This document shows positions 38,005 through 48,762 of a stretch of 64,000 nucleotides of DNA, one piece after another. A program made the translations under genes and the position numbers. Origin of the DNA: Candidatus Tisiphia endosymbiont of Sialis lutaria (GTDB lineage: Bacteria > Pseudomonadota > Alphaproteobacteria > Rickettsiales > Rickettsiaceae); NCBI RefSeq assembly GCF_964026535.1, contig NZ_OZ032153.1, forward strand, positions 434,001 through 498,000. The letters are read 5' to 3'. The notes below the pieces were generated by a model, which made no database searches, was not told the origin of the DNA, and was given only the letters and a program-made list of their open reading frames with translations. The first letter of the stretch is position 1. Every line of letters begins with the position of its first letter.

Positions 38005-39204
38005 ATGACTATTGAAATTACAGTTCCATCCCTTGGAGAGTCAGTATCAGAGGCTACTATTGCCAAGTGGCATAAAAAACAAGGAGATGTGGTTAAAGTG
38101 GATGAGCTACTTTTAGAGCTTGAAACAGAAAAAGTTACGTTGGAAGTAAATGCAGTTTCATCTGGGGTAATAAGCAAAATATTTAAGAATGATGGAGATA
38201 CGGTATCTGTCGGTGATAGCGTTGGACAAATTACCGAAGGAGCATTTTCTGCTGTAGCTTTACCTAGCACGTCAGGCAAAGAGGTACAGCAACAGCCTAC
38301 AAATATAAACAGCATTGCTTCCCCACCTTCTGTACGAAGATTAGTGAGTGAAAATAAACTGTCATTAGATGACATAAAAGGCACTGGTAGAGAGGGTAGG
38401 GTAACTAAGGGAGATGTATTAGGATTTATAAATAGTCCAACAACAGCTTCATCTATACAAGCAACTGAATCACCTATTGTGAGCAATATTGCATTAGCAA
38501 ATGCAGGGGCGGTAGAACGCGTTAGAATGTCGCGACTTCGTAAGACTATTGCAGATCGTTTGAAACAATCGCAAAATACCGCAGCTATTTTAACAACTTT
38601 TAATGAAATTGATATGTTGAAAGTTATTAATTTGCGTATGCAGTATCGTGAAGAGTTTGAGAAGAAGCATGGTGTTAAGTTGGGGTTCATGTCATTCTTT
38701 GTAAAAGCTACTATTGAAGCTCTGAAAGTAGTAGCTTCGGTAAATGCTGAAATAGAAGGGGATGAGATTCTGTATAAGAATTATTACGATATTGGTGTGG
38801 CAGTAGGAACAGAGCAGGGGTTAGTAGTACCAATAGTCAGGCAGGCTGACAAATTGAGTTTTGCTGGTATTGAGAAAGAAATTACCGGTCTGGGTAAAAA
38901 GGCTAGAGAAGGAAAGTTATCGATGTCTGATTTATCAGGAGGAACATTTACTATTTCCAATGGTGGTGTTTATGGCTCATTATTATCAACCCCTATTATT
39001 AATCCTCCTCAATCAGGTATTTTAGGTCTTCATAAGACCGAAGAAAGACCAGTAGCAATTAATGGCAAAATAGAAATACGTCCGATGATGTATGTAGCTT
39101 TATCTTATGATCATCGTATTATTGATGGTAAGGAAGCTGTTACTTTTCTTGTGAAAATCAAGGAATTAATTGAGAATCCAGATCGTTTGTTATTAAATCT
39201 CTAA
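38005..39204 (+). CDS. sucB: Dihydrolipoamide succinyltransferase (2-oxoglutarate dehydrogenase E2)
   Basis: E2 core of 2-oxoglutarate dehydrogenase in the TCA cycle. The single lipoyl domain has its lysine in [11 protein letters not shown] (K43). The subunit-binding domain ([13 protein letters not shown] ... [13 protein letters not shown]) follows near 110-150. The catalytic domain ends with [14 protein letters not shown]. Its 399 residues and the TEKV lipoyl context set it apart from the pdhC product in this window. sucA is not adjacent here; repeats and nrdB lie upstream. Confidence 0.95.
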   Translation: MTIEITVPSLGESVSEATIAKWHKKQGDVVKVDELLLELETEKVTLEVNAVSSGVISKIFKNDGDTVSVGDSVGQITEGAFSAVALPSTSGKEVQQQPTNINSIASPPSVRRLVSENKLSLDDIKGTGREGRVTKGDVLGFINSPTTASSIQATESPIVSNIALANAGAVERVRMSRLRKTIADRLKQSQNTAAILTTFNEIDMLKVINLRMQYREEFEKKHGVKLGFMSFFVKATIEALKVVASVNAEIEGDEILYKNYYDIGVAVGTEQGLVVPIVRQADKLSFAGIEKEITGLGKKAREGKLSMSDLSGGTFTISNGGVYGSLLSTPIINPPQSGILGLHKTEERPVAINGKIEIRPMMYVALSYDHRIIDGKEAVTFLVKIKELIENPDRLLLNL

Positions 39205-39246
39205 GTTATAGTATGATAAGCACAAAAGTAATTAGGAGTAGAAGTT

Positions 39247-42200
39247 ATGGTAAAAGAAAAATCTGTTTTTGATGATCTTGCTGTTAAAATTGAGAAATAT
39301 CGTCCTACTATTGAGGATATAGGGCAATATATTGCAGCTCAGCATGCAGCTTTGGCAGACGACCCTAAGGGAAGTTTGAGTCTTAACCAATATTTAAAGA
39401 ACATATATTTTCCTGATAAGAATGTAGTGGTAGCAGCGGATTTGTCTAATATGATTTTTGGTGCATCTGGTACTATAACCGATCTAAGTGGAGGAGATTT
39501 TACTGGTTGTATATTTAAAAATACTACTTTTAGAGGATGTAATTTAGAGGATGCGGTATTTTGCGATGTTGATTTTAATCAGGCTTATTTCGAAAATACT
39601 GTTCTAAGAAATGTAGATTTTAGAGGAGCTGATCTTGCTAATTGTCAGTTCTCTGATAATTATAAGGGATATTCTCAAATGGGTAAGGAGCGTGATATTG
39701 AAGGAATAAAATACAGTACGACCTCTTCTTTAGGCAGAAAATATGCTGATATAAAAAGTGATTTAGTTCGTCAAAAAGAGCAGAAGGAACTTATAAATAG
39801 TAAGACAAAAGAAGTAGCTGATGCATATGCAAATTTAAGTTATATGCAACAAGCAAAGATAGTACTAAAGCGTGAAACTGGTAATCAGCAATATGACAGA
39901 TTGGTAGAAGAGTTGAAGCTAATGGTTGAGCAAAAAATATTTCCTAGAAAAGATAATGTAATGCATAAAACTTTTCAAAATATTTTTGGCAGTGAGAGCT
40001 GTATTTTTGATCCAGCTTATGTACGAGGGTCAACTAAAGAACAGCGGGATCAAGAAACTCAATATGTACGTCTAGCTCGAGAGGATATAGAGAAATATTT
40101 AGAGGCGAGAAAGGATGATAAAGATTTAAGTTTAAATGATTTTGCTAAAAGCAAATTAGAGCAATCGCAGATAAAGGCAGGAGCAAGAATTATTGCAGAT
40201 TGTTCAAGTAGAGTTGATACCTCTACTAATAATGAATGGCATGATAGGGTCGATTTATCTGGCTTAGATTTTTCAGGGGCGGATTTACGAGGGGCTGTTT
40301 TTTCAGGATCCGTTTTATCCGGATGTGTGTTTAATGGTACTGATGTTAGTGAAGTAAGCTTTGAAGGTGCGGAGCTGGTAGCGGCTAATTTTGTTGGAGT
40401 TAAAGCAGATAACGCCAATTTCTTTAACAGTAATCTAAGTAAATCAACGGTCACTGATAAGAGTCAGTTTGTTCATGCTTTTATGTCTGGTTCTAATGGT
40501 CAGGAAGTTTTGATAAGCGACTCTAATTTTGATTATGCGAATATAAAAAATGGTAATTGGGATCGTGCAAAATTTACTAATTCAACATTTAATCATGCAA
40601 ATTTAGAGGGTATTTCTTTAATCTCAGCAGATTTACGAAAAGTACAAATGCAGCATGCAATATTAGAGCAGGCCATTTTAATGCAGTGTAAAGTTATAGA
40701 TAGTGATTTATCGAATGCTTTAATGAGTAAAGCTAAGGCACATAAAGCACAATTTCAAAATACTATACTAAACGGTATAGAAGGAAAAGGTATAAATTTA
40801 TCAGAAGCTGAGTTAGATAGTTTTGTCAAATTGGATGAGGCGAATTTAGAAAAAGCTATTTTAACAAAGATTAATGCTGAAGGGGTGAATTTTATTCGAG
40901 CTAATATGAACATGGTGGATGCCCAAAATGCAAATTTTAGGAATGCGATTTTAGAAGATGTTAACATAAAATGTGCTAATTTAACCGAAGCTGTTTTAGA
41001 AGGAGCCAAAGGCCACGGAATTAATTTAAGTTATAGTACACTAACAAAAGTTCATGCCAAAAAGGCTGATTTTTCGAATAGTATAATAAGACGTATGGAA
41101 GCTCAGCAAGCCGATTTTACTGAGGTAAATTTTACCAATGCTGATCTCACAAGATCAAACCTACAAAAAGCAATATTGGAAAAAGTTCAAGCCGAAAAGG
41201 TTAGGTTAGAAGGAGTTAAGTTACGGGCAGCAAAATTAGCTGAGGCTAACATGGATAAAGCAATAATCGATGTTGATACTAATATTATCGGTAGTGATTT
41301 GCGTGATTTACAAGGCAAATTTATTCAAAATGGTCAAGAAATCACCCCGCAGAAGCTCCAAGAACAGCAAATAATACTTGAGCAGGTAGAATTGCAACGG
41401 AAAAAAGATAATTCACCGAATATTGCTGTAGGTCTGTTAGAAGAGGCTGGAGCATTTTTTCTTGATGCTATTAATGTATTACCTCCAATTGTTAGTAAGA
41501 TGCCTGATGTAAATGATATATATGAAAATTTCCTTAAATTTCAAGAAGTGAGGTCAAAATTATCAAGTGATGAGTTGCTAGTTGAAGAAAGACAAAAATT
41601 ACGAACAGAACAAGTGGAGTATGCATCTCATTTGATCAAGGGTGCTGATACAGTACTTGATAGATATGTTACTAGTTTGACTGAAGAACAATCTAATCTT
41701 TTGAAAGATATTATAGCCAAATATTCTGTATTGCCAGTTTTAAAAGCTGTATTAAATCCTGTTGTTGGCAAGAAGAAAGTTGGTACTAATATACTTGATG
41801 AAGTAGATAAAGATTTTATTAGAAGAATAGTGCCGTTATCAGTAAATTTAGTAAGTGGGGTGTTAGAAGGAGAATCAAACAAAAAAGTACAAGAAATTTG
41901 TAAGGATCTTATAATTCCTGATAAGAAATCAGGACGTAATATCATAAAAAATGCTTTGGAAATATTTGTTAGTCCTCAAGTGGTAGCAGTGGTCAAGAAA
42001 GACTTAGTTGAATTTTTACGCAGTCCAGTTAATCAAAAAGAAATTACCCAAATTGCTGAGTACATTTTAGACGATAAATTTACTAGATTCGTGTCAAAAG
42101 AGTTTTTGGACGATACTATATCACTGGCAATTAATGCAAGTAGCACAATATTAGATCATACTCCTAAAGTGGTTGGAATCTATGAGTCGTATATGAAGCA

Positions 42201-43620
42201 TCAAGACCTTGCTTTAGAGCTGTTGACTGGTGGTGAAAAATTATCTTCTGACAGAAAAGAAGAAATAATACTAACACAAAAAGCTATGGTATCGTCTATT
42301 GTGGATAATGTTGATAAGGTTGTTCAAAGTCTATCTTATGACTTAAAACATACTCTACCGCAATATTTTGTTAAAAATAAAGGAAATATTCTAGAGTTTT
42401 TGGATAAACCAGAAGTTCAGCAAAATTTACGATTTTATGGTTTGAACCCTAAGTTTGTATATGATGCAACAGCTGCAACTATTCCGTTTGTTGTTGATGT
42501 CTTGCCGATAGTAACAGAACTTGCTGAAAGTTGTTTAAAAGACAAAGATGCTTTAGGGCTAATCATTGAACAAACTAAAGATATTATGAGTGTACCTAAA
42601 TCTGAACAATCAGAAAAGGTTAGTAAATTAGTCGATTCTCTTATTAAATTTAATAAAGATAATCCTAATGTCAGAGAGGTTTTACAGAAGAAAATCCCCG
42701 ATCTTTTAATAAAACATGCTAAAGATCTCGGTCCTGTGGTTGAGAAATTTCTTAATGAAACCAAGATGGGTAAAAAACTAAAATTGAAAGGTGAAGCAGT
42801 TGTTAAGGTATTAGGGGATCATTCTAAAGAGCTAGGAGCAATAACTACTGCATATAGTAAAAAAGAATATGGGGCAATGGTTCGTCCATTGATGGGCTTA
42901 TTATTTGATAAAAAAGTTCTAACTTTAGCTGTAGGAGCTGTAGCTAATATTTTGAAGCATAATTTTCAAAAGCATTTTGTGTCTAATTCAACACGTGGAA
43001 AAGTAATTGGTGAAGAAATGAGCAAGATGATTACAGATATTTTGCCTAATCTTAAACCAAATGACAAAAGAGATTTGTCTAAAATTTTTCAGGAGCGGGC
43101 TTATCAGTATAGTCAAGAAGCTCGTCTATCTAATGAATATTCACCGATATTGGATTATTCCTTAAGTAATAAAGATTTAAGAGGATTGTCTTTTGAGACC
43201 GTTGATATGAACTTAGATAATTTCAAAGTTGAAGGATTTAACTTTAATAAGGTAACATTAGGCAAATGTTCGATTAAAGGTGCGGTATTTAAAGAATGTT
43301 CTTTTAAGAAAGCTATTTTTAAAGAACATATAGACTTTGAAGGGGCTACCATTGATGGCAGTACTTTAATTACACTTCTGCCAGCAATTCAGGAATATAA
43401 CAAAAAGCATCCAGAAAAAACAATGAATTTAGATAAGATAAAAGTTGTTGGTGATATAAAAGAAGAGGTTAAAGCAAATCCTTTGTTAAAAAATGCAGAT
43501 TTAACTAAAGCCACTGTAAAAAAAATAGAAATTGCTCCACCAGTATCAGTACCTAAGCCTGGTCAAGCAATATTGACAGAGCAGACTAAAAGAAAAAATA
43601 GTGGAGTTCGAGCAAAATAA
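39247..43620 (+). CDS. Giant pentapeptide-repeat protein
   Basis: A 1457-residue protein with no signal peptide. Pentapeptide repeats of the A(D/N)LXX type occur in three blocks: about residues 65-135 (CIFKNTTFRGCNLEDAVF), a long block at about 335-690 (LDFSGADLRGAVFSGSVLSG), and a short block near the C-terminus at about 1300-1375. Between the second and third lies about 600 residues of helical sequence with no family recognised. It begins 42 bases after sucB. Function is unknown; quadrilateral beta-helices of this type can mimic DNA or act as scaffolds, and a secreted effector role is possible. The frame is intact. Confidence 0.85.
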   Translation: MVKEKSVFDDLAVKIEKYRPTIEDIGQYIAAQHAALADDPKGSLSLNQYLKNIYFPDKNVVVAADLSNMIFGASGTITDLSGGDFTGCIFKNTTFRGCNLEDAVFCDVDFNQAYFENTVLRNVDFRGADLANCQFSDNYKGYSQMGKERDIEGIKYSTTSSLGRKYADIKSDLVRQKEQKELINSKTKEVADAYANLSYMQQAKIVLKRETGNQQYDRLVEELKLMVEQKIFPRKDNVMHKTFQNIFGSESCIFDPAYVRGSTKEQRDQETQYVRLAREDIEKYLEARKDDKDLSLNDFAKSKLEQSQIKAGARIIADCSSRVDTSTNNEWHDRVDLSGLDFSGADLRGAVFSGSVLSGCVFNGTDVSEVSFEGAELVAANFVGVKADNANFFNSNLSKSTVTDKSQFVHAFMSGSNGQEVLISDSNFDYANIKNGNWDRAKFTNSTFNHANLEGISLISADLRKVQMQHAILEQAILMQCKVIDSDLSNALMSKAKAHKAQFQNTILNGIEGKGINLSEAELDSFVKLDEANLEKAILTKINAEGVNFIRANMNMVDAQNANFRNAILEDVNIKCANLTEAVLEGAKGHGINLSYSTLTKVHAKKADFSNSIIRRMEAQQADFTEVNFTNADLTRSNLQKAILEKVQAEKVRLEGVKLRAAKLAEANMDKAIIDVDTNIIGSDLRDLQGKFIQNGQEITPQKLQEQQIILEQVELQRKKDNSPNIAVGLLEEAGAFFLDAINVLPPIVSKMPDVNDIYENFLKFQEVRSKLSSDELLVEERQKLRTEQVEYASHLIKGADTVLDRYVTSLTEEQSNLLKDIIAKYSVLPVLKAVLNPVVGKKKVGTNILDEVDKDFIRRIVPLSVNLVSGVLEGESNKKVQEICKDLIIPDKKSGRNIIKNALEIFVSPQVVAVVKKDLVEFLRSPVNQKEITQIAEYILDDKFTRFVSKEFLDDTISLAINASSTILDHTPKVVGIYESYMKHQDLALELLTGGEKLSSDRKEEIILTQKAMVSSIVDNVDKVVQSLSYDLKHTLPQYFVKNKGNILEFLDKPEVQQNLRFYGLNPKFVYDATAATIPFVVDVLPIVTELAESCLKDKDALGLIIEQTKDIMSVPKSEQSEKVSKLVDSLIKFNKDNPNVREVLQKKIPDLLIKHAKDLGPVVEKFLNETKMGKKLKLKGEAVVKVLGDHSKELGAITTAYSKKEYGAMVRPLMGLLFDKKVLTLAVGAVANILKHNFQKHFVSNSTRGKVIGEEMSKMITDILPNLKPNDKRDLSKIFQERAYQYSQEARLSNEYSPILDYSLSNKDLRGLSFETVDMNLDNFKVEGFNFNKVTLGKCSIKGAVFKECSFKKAIFKEHIDFEGATIDGSTLITLLPAIQEYNKKHPEKTMNLDKIKVVGDIKEEVKANPLLKNADLTKATVKKIEIAPPVSVPKPGQAILTEQTKRKNSGVRAK

Positions 43621-43650
43621 GGAAAGCAATTATAATCATTTTTTTTTGGT

Positions 43651-43683
43651 GCCACGACCACTACGTGGTTTTGCTAATAGATG
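43651..43683. repeat. Half of palindromic element family A
   Basis: Only the GCCACGACCACTACGTGG ... TTTGCTAATAGATG side is present, between the pentapeptide gene and the Rpn gene. Confidence 0.6.
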
Positions 43684-43715
43684 TGGATAAGGTGAATATA
43701 TAAGCAAATTTTATT

Positions 43716-44663
43716 ATGACTTCAGACAAGCCAAAACATGACGAAATCTTTCGCAAATCTATGGAAAATCCCATAGTTGCTAAAGAGTTTTTGGCAACTC
43801 ATTTGCCTAAAGATGTACTGGCTTTAATCGATAGCACAACTGTAAAATTAGAAAAAGATAGTTTTATTGAGCCAGACCTTTCTGAAACTATTTCTGATGT
43901 ATTATTTTCTGTTAAGTTTAATGATCAGGATGGCTATATTTTTTTGCTATTGGAACATCAAAGTACTGTTGATAAAATGATGGCATTTAGGTTATTTAAA
44001 TATATGATTAATATTTGTGATCTATATTTAACTACTAATCCTAAAGCTAAACGTCTTCCATTAATTTATCCTCTAATAATTTATAATGGTAAGAAGAAAT
44101 ATAACGCATCGCTTAATATATGGGATTTATTTAGCCATCCAGATTTAGCCAGAGGCTTCTGGACAAATGATTGTCAGCTTATTAACGTACATGACATCCC
44201 CGATAAAGAACTCAAGAAAAAAGTATGGTCTGGGATTTTGTTATTTTTCCTCAAACACATCCACGAACGTCAATTACTGAAAAGATGGCAGGAAATTTCT
44301 CATCTCTTGCCTAAATTGAGTAAAATAACAATAGGCCATGACCACATAAGAAATCTATTGAGCTATACTTTGACCTTTATTGAGCAAAATGATAAAATAG
44401 AGTTAGAAAAAATATTAAAAAATAGTTTAACTAAAGAAAAAGGAGAAGAACTTATGCCTAGTATAGCTCAAGTATGGAAAGAAGAAGGGATTCAAATCGG
44501 ACTACAAGATGGTATCAAAATCGGAGAGGCTAAAGGTAGAGCCGAGGGTAGAGTTGAAGCAATGAAAGTTATAGCAAAAACTATGCTACTTAAACATAAT
44601 ACTATTAATGAGATCATTGAATTAACAGGCTTATCTAAAGAGCAAATCGAGAGACTAAAATAG
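43716..44663 (+). CDS. Rpn-family recombination-promoting nuclease / putative transposase
   Basis: A 315-residue protein of the PD-(D/E)XK Rpn family (formerly transposase_31). The N-terminus (HDEIFRKSMENPIVAKEFLATHLP) and the nuclease core with D in ISDVLFSV and the E-x-Q motif of LLLEHQS are visible, so the active site appears intact. The C-terminal GRAEGRVEAMKVIAKTMLL and the IIELTGLSKEQIERLK helix are typical of the family's small regulatory tail. Some Rpn genes use an internal start to make that tail alone; here an in-frame ATG at 44562 could do so. Its TAG stop coincides with the start of a family E repeat. Confidence 0.85.
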   Translation: MTSDKPKHDEIFRKSMENPIVAKEFLATHLPKDVLALIDSTTVKLEKDSFIEPDLSETISDVLFSVKFNDQDGYIFLLLEHQSTVDKMMAFRLFKYMINICDLYLTTNPKAKRLPLIYPLIIYNGKKKYNASLNIWDLFSHPDLARGFWTNDCQLINVHDIPDKELKKKVWSGILLFFLKHIHERQLLKRWQEISHLLPKLSKITIGHDHIRNLLSYTLTFIEQNDKIELEKILKNSLTKEKGEELMPSIAQVWKEEGIQIGLQDGIKIGEAKGRAEGRVEAMKVIAKTMLLKHNTINEIIELTGLSKEQIERLK

Positions 44664-45080
44664 ACCTCTTGCAAAACTCTACTTCTGCTGGTAATTTGGA
44701 CAATGATTCGGTACTCAAATCCTTATTTGCATTGGAGTATGCTGTGGAACCGTATAAGCGTCAGTTTAAGAAAATAAAGTAGAAAAGTCGTCTATTAGCG
44801 AGCCACCGTAGGTGGGGTGGCAATTCTTTTTAATCACTTTTCTGGGTTGCTTAGCCGATCTTACGGTCTCCTCGCAATGACGGTTTCTCAATTATTGTTT
44901 TCTTAAACTGATGCTTATGCGTAGGCGGGAATCTAATATCCCGCACTGAAGTAGGGGTGACACCGAGTTGAGCAGGGGTGACACAGCTACCCTTGTGTTA
45001 TTTCCGCGTAGGCAGGAATCTAAGACCCCTGCTTTCGCAGGGGTGACAATAAGTCGAGCAAGGATGACAACTTGCAGTTG
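44661..45080. repeat. Repeat cluster: partial family E, family G containing A, and family D
   Basis: A partial E element occupies 44661-44753 (TAGACCTCTTGCAAAACTCT start). A family G element at 44753-44920 (ATAAGCGTCAGTTTAAGAAA ... TTTTCTTAAACTGATGCTTAT) encloses an A copy at 44789-44882. Two or more D elements follow at about 44921-44985 and 44998-45070. The minus-strand ORF 44892-45107 is only a translation of these. This fills the gap up to the IS5-type element. Confidence 0.85.
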
Positions 45081-45093
45081 CTTCGTTGACCTA

Positions 45094-45952
45094 GGGTATG
45101 TCGTCACGAGATTGTGATTGCATAATTTTATGTGATTTGTTATTATAATTGTAGTAATAAAAATAGGCGATAAGAAGCAATGAGTTTAGCACATAGAAGA
45201 CATGATATAAGCGATGAGCTTTGGAATAAGATAGAAAGTAATTTACCTGGTCAGAAAGGTTGTTGGGGAGGTATTGCAAGAGACAATAGAACTTTTATAA
45301 ATGCAGTGATGTGGATATTTAGAACGGGAGTTCCATGGAGAGATTTGCCTCCTGATTATGGCAATTGGAAGAATGTACACAGAAGATTCTGTAGATGGCG
45401 TGATAATGGGATATGGGAGAATTTGCTAAATATTTTTATAAATGCTCCTGATTTTGAATGGTTAATGATAGATTCTACATTTGTAAAAACTCACAAAGCA
45501 GGACTTGGAGCGAAAGGCGGGAATCAAACGGTTAGTCGCACAAAAGGGGGCTCAATACAAAGGTACATATGGCCGTGGATGCGTATGGTATGCCGGTCAG
45601 AATTATTGTTACAGAAGGTTCCAGAAATGATTGTATTCAAGCTTGTGAGTTAATCCAGAATATGGAGGCACAACATTTTATGGCTGATAAAGCTTACGAT
45701 ACAAACGCCATAATAGAATCGGCTGTGAATGCAAACATAATTCCTGTAATACCATCAAAAAGAAACAGGAAGATTCAAAGAGAGATAGATAAATATCTAT
45801 ATAAGCTAAGGCACATTATTGAAAATACATTTCAAAAATTTAAAGAATGGCGTGGTATAGCAACAAGATATGCTAAAAATACAAAATCATACATGGCGGG
45901 TCTTTGTTTAAGGGCTTTACTAATGTGGCTCAAATCTCGTGACGACACACCC
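45094..45952 (+). mobile_element. IS5-family (IS427-like) insertion sequence
   Basis: An 859-bp element with inverted ends GGGTATGTCGTCACGAG (from 45094) and CTCGTGACGACACACCC (to 45952), 16 of 17 positions matching. It is flanked on both sides by TA (45092-45093 and 45953-45954), the target duplication expected for this group. It lies in repeat DNA close to the 3' end of ftsK. Confidence 0.9.
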
Positions 45953-45955
45953 TAA
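45180..45955 (+). CDS. IS5-family transposase made by -1 frameshifting from two ORFs
   Basis: The first ORF (45180-45653) gives the N-terminal half (HDISDELWNKIESNLPG, FRTGVPWRDLP) and the first catalytic aspartate (MIDSTFVKTHKAG). The second, in the -1 frame (45569-45955), continues as AVDAYGMPVRIIVTEG with the later catalytic residues (ADKAYDTN and IENTFQKFKEWRGIATRYAK). The two join at AAAAGGGGG (45542-45550), after TKGG and before LNTK, as expected for -1 frameshifting in the IS427 group. A simple inactivating indel there is also possible. The TAA stop is formed by the flanking target TA plus an A, outside the element. Confidence 0.85.
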
Positions 45956-45980
45956 GGTTCACAATGAGGAAGTAATAACT

Positions 45981-48200
45981 TTAATTCTCTGGCAATAATA
46001 TTTCTCTTTTACCAGTGTGGTTAGGAGGGGATATTACCCCATTTTGTTCCATTTTCTCCACAAGAGTAGCAGCTCGATTATAACCAATTCGTAAACATCT
46101 TTGTATATAGCTAATTGATACTTTTCGTTCTAATTGTACTATTTGTACTGCTCTTTTATATAGAGTCTCGTCACTAGTTGAATCATCTCCAGAACTTTCG
46201 ACATTTACTTCATCATCATCTAGTTGTTGGGTCACTGCTGAAAGATACTCAGGAGTTCCTGTTGCTCTTAAATATTCGGTTACTTTCTCTACCTCTTTAT
46301 CATCAACAAATGGACCATGAACCCTGGTAATCTTTGACGAATTACCCATATAAAGCATGTCTCCCATACCGAGTAACTGTTCAGAGCCTTGTTCACCAAG
46401 AATAGTTCTACTATCAATCTTAGAAGTTACTTTAAAACTGATACGACTTGGAAAATTAGCTTTAATTACCCCAGTAATAACATCAACAGAAGGTCTTTGG
46501 GTTGCCATGATAATATGAATACCTGCAGCTCTTGCCATTTGAGCAAGACGTTGTATCGATAATTCGATATCCTTGCCAGCTACCAGCATTAAATCAGCCA
46601 TTTCATCAACAATTACTACAATGAACGGTAATTTCTCCATATTCATTTCAATTGTTTCATAAATAGGCTTGCCGGTTTCTGAATCAAATCCTGTTTGGAT
46701 AGAACGCTCTAATATTTTACCGCTTGACGCAGCTTCCAAAATTTTAGCATTATAACCAGCTATATTTCTTACCCCAATATTTGACATTGCTCTATAACGA
46801 TTTTCCATCTCTTTTACTGCCCATTTAAGGGCTACTACCGCTTTGTTTGGTTCGGTAACCACTGGGGTTAGAAGATGTGGTATGCCATCATAGGTTGATA
46901 ATTCAAGCATTTTAGGATCGATCATTATTAACCGACATTCTTCTGGGGTATAACGGTAAAGTAGGGAAATTATCATCGCATTAATTGCCACTGATTTACC
47001 TGAACCAGTCGTACCTGCAACTAATAAATGGGGCATTTTTGCTAAGTCTGCAACAAAAGGCTTGCCAGCTAAATCCTTACCTAAAATCAATGGTAGCATA
47101 ATGCTATTATCTTGATATTCTGGGGTTTCAATTAATTCTCTTAGACAAAAGAAAGCTCGTTGTTTATTTGGTAATTCAATACCTAAGACGTTTCTACCCG
47201 GTATTACAGCTATTCTAGTTGATATTGCAGATAATGATCTGGCAATATCGTCTGATAAACCTATAATCCTAGAAGATTTAGTACCGGCAGCTGGTTCAAA
47301 TTCATATAAGGTGACAACCGGACCTTGATTAATATTAATGACCTGACCTTTAACACCAAAATCATTAAGAACAGTCAACAATATTTGGGCATTATGTTGT
47401 AATTCTGATAAAGTTTCCACTTTTATATTTTGGCTATCAGCTTGTTTTAATAATTCGATAGGTGGTAAGTCTGGTAATTGGTCATTTTCTTTTCTTGATG
47501 CAGATTGTTTCTTTAAATAATGAGATTGTGGATCATTATTTTTCCCTAAATCCATTTTGTCAGCATATGAAGCTTCTTCTTGATTAACAAAAGGAGCCCT
47601 TTTTATCAAAACTGGTTTAGTTGAGTTGCTATTTGTTGATGTTGTAGGTAAGGATATAATTTTTTTATAAGGTATTAGTTTGAGTAATTTAATTATAGCA
47701 TTCCAAAAAGCTGAAAATTTTATTTCTGCCAGTAAAAATAATAAAATAAACGTGACAATAATTAAAGCATAATCGGCTCTAGCATCTAATTGTTTGACTA
47801 GTGGGTAAATAATAGTACCGACTGTTCCGCCGGCACCAGCCGGTAAATAATCAATTTTTATCTTAGTGCAGACTATCGATAATGATATAATTGAAAGCAG
47901 CAGCACCATTATCCGGATGGTAACCCATTTTTTCTCTAAACGCCACACACTCAAAGACCAAAAAAAACAACAAATGGGTAAAATAAACGACGCTATACCA
48001 AAAAATTGGTAAAAAATATCTGCCAAATAACAACCAAAATAACCTAATAAATTGCTTGGATATTTGGCTGTCACAGAATTAAAGGAAGGATCGTCTGGAT
48101 TATAAGTTACTAGTAATAAAGTAGTAAAGCAGCCTACCAACATTAATAGAGCAGACCGCACTCTATTATTAGTAAGAATCCTGTTGATGTAGTATAACAC
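45981..48200 (-). CDS. ftsK: DNA translocase FtsK
   Basis: Hexameric motor that moves chromosome termini through the septum and activates XerCD. It has 739 residues. The N-terminal about 180 residues contain four transmembrane helices, followed by a short linker. The RecA-like motor has Walker [15 protein letters not shown] and the [20 protein letters not shown] segment. A C-terminal winged-helix gamma domain ([25 protein letters not shown]) is present, so the protein is complete. An IS5 element lies 26 bases past its stop and repeats beyond it. xerC, its partner, is also in this window. Confidence 0.96.
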   Translation of the reverse strand: MLYYINRILTNNRVRSALLMLVGCFTTLLLVTYNPDDPSFNSVTAKYPSNLLGYFGCYLADIFYQFFGIASFILPICCFFWSLSVWRLEKKWVTIRIMVLLLSIISLSIVCTKIKIDYLPAGAGGTVGTIIYPLVKQLDARADYALIIVTFILLFLLAEIKFSAFWNAIIKLLKLIPYKKIISLPTTSTNSNSTKPVLIKRAPFVNQEEASYADKMDLGKNNDPQSHYLKKQSASRKENDQLPDLPPIELLKQADSQNIKVETLSELQHNAQILLTVLNDFGVKGQVININQGPVVTLYEFEPAAGTKSSRIIGLSDDIARSLSAISTRIAVIPGRNVLGIELPNKQRAFFCLRELIETPEYQDNSIMLPLILGKDLAGKPFVADLAKMPHLLVAGTTGSGKSVAINAMIISLLYRYTPEECRLIMIDPKMLELSTYDGIPHLLTPVVTEPNKAVVALKWAVKEMENRYRAMSNIGVRNIAGYNAKILEAASSGKILERSIQTGFDSETGKPIYETIEMNMEKLPFIVVIVDEMADLMLVAGKDIELSIQRLAQMARAAGIHIIMATQRPSVDVITGVIKANFPSRISFKVTSKIDSRTILGEQGSEQLLGMGDMLYMGNSSKITRVHGPFVDDKEVEKVTEYLRATGTPEYLSAVTQQLDDDEVNVESSGDDSTSDETLYKRAVQIVQLERKVSISYIQRCLRIGYNRAATLVEKMEQNGVISPPNHTGKREILLPEN

Positions 48201-48211
48201 AAAAATTGCCT

Positions 48212-48360
48212 AAAAAAATGAACCACTTTGGTCGTTGCCTAAGATCCTCAAAGAACCTAGTATATATAAATGGAATCCATATATCTGCATAATAGACTCA
48301 GACAGGAATGTTTCCTAATAGTAAAAATTATAGTCCCAGGGCAATACGTTAAGCTCACGA
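48212..48360 (-). ncRNA. Candidate 6S RNA downstream of zapA
   Basis: This non-coding gap follows zapA on the same strand, where 6S RNA genes lie in many proteobacteria. On the minus strand, CGTATTGCC (48340-48348) can pair with GGCAACG (48233-48239). This closes a long hairpin with a central bubble and an apical stem ATATGGATTCCAT. A small ACCA-AAG-TGGT hairpin followed by T-rich sequence (48212-48232) resembles a terminator. No alignment to known 6S RNA could be done; another structured RNA is possible. Confidence 0.42.
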
Positions 48361-48439
48361 ACCAAGTAGCTCGTCTATTACACTCTTCTGTTTTAAAAAG
48401 TGTTTTTTAAGTAAATATTCCAAGTATTTTACGATAATA

Positions 48440-48757
48440 TCACTTTCCAATCTTTCGTGCAAGTTCTTCTAAATATCCTGCTATAGTACTTAATGTTTCT
48501 GCAAATTTTTCTTCTTCACAAGGTATTTTATCACCATCGATTTTAGCAATTTTATTAGTCAAATTTTGTACTTGTTCCTGTAAACTTAAGGCGGACATAA
48601 CTAATAATAGTTCAAATGATGCTGATGGGCTAGCCTTTTTTATCTGGGTAATATTTTCATTTAACTTGGCTGCAAGATTGCACAATTCTTCTTCCGATCC
48701 GTCACTACATGCCAGTTGGAAAGTTTTGCTACCTAGTATTATTGTTACTATAGACAT
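48440..48757 (-). CDS. zapA: Cell division protein ZapA
   Basis: A Z-ring associated protein that bundles FtsZ filaments. It has 105 residues, with the N-terminal beta region (VTIILGSKTFQLACSDGSEEELCNLAAKLNENI split over two strands) and a C-terminal coiled coil. It lies 5 bases after the coiled-coil gene, within a tight minus-strand group. The nearest downstream feature is the candidate 6S RNA, then ftsK. Confidence 0.85.
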   Translation of the reverse strand: MSIVTIILGSKTFQLACSDGSEEELCNLAAKLNENITQIKKASPSASFELLLVMSALSLQEQVQNLTNKIAKIDGDKIPCEEEKFAETLSTIAGYLEELARKIGK

Positions 48758-48762
48758 CTATA

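Noticed and set aside
44892-45107. Minus-strand ORF with a VTPAKAGV-like peptide
   Set aside because: Typical spurious translation of family D repeats (GTCATTCCCGC units); it also overlaps the IS5 end.
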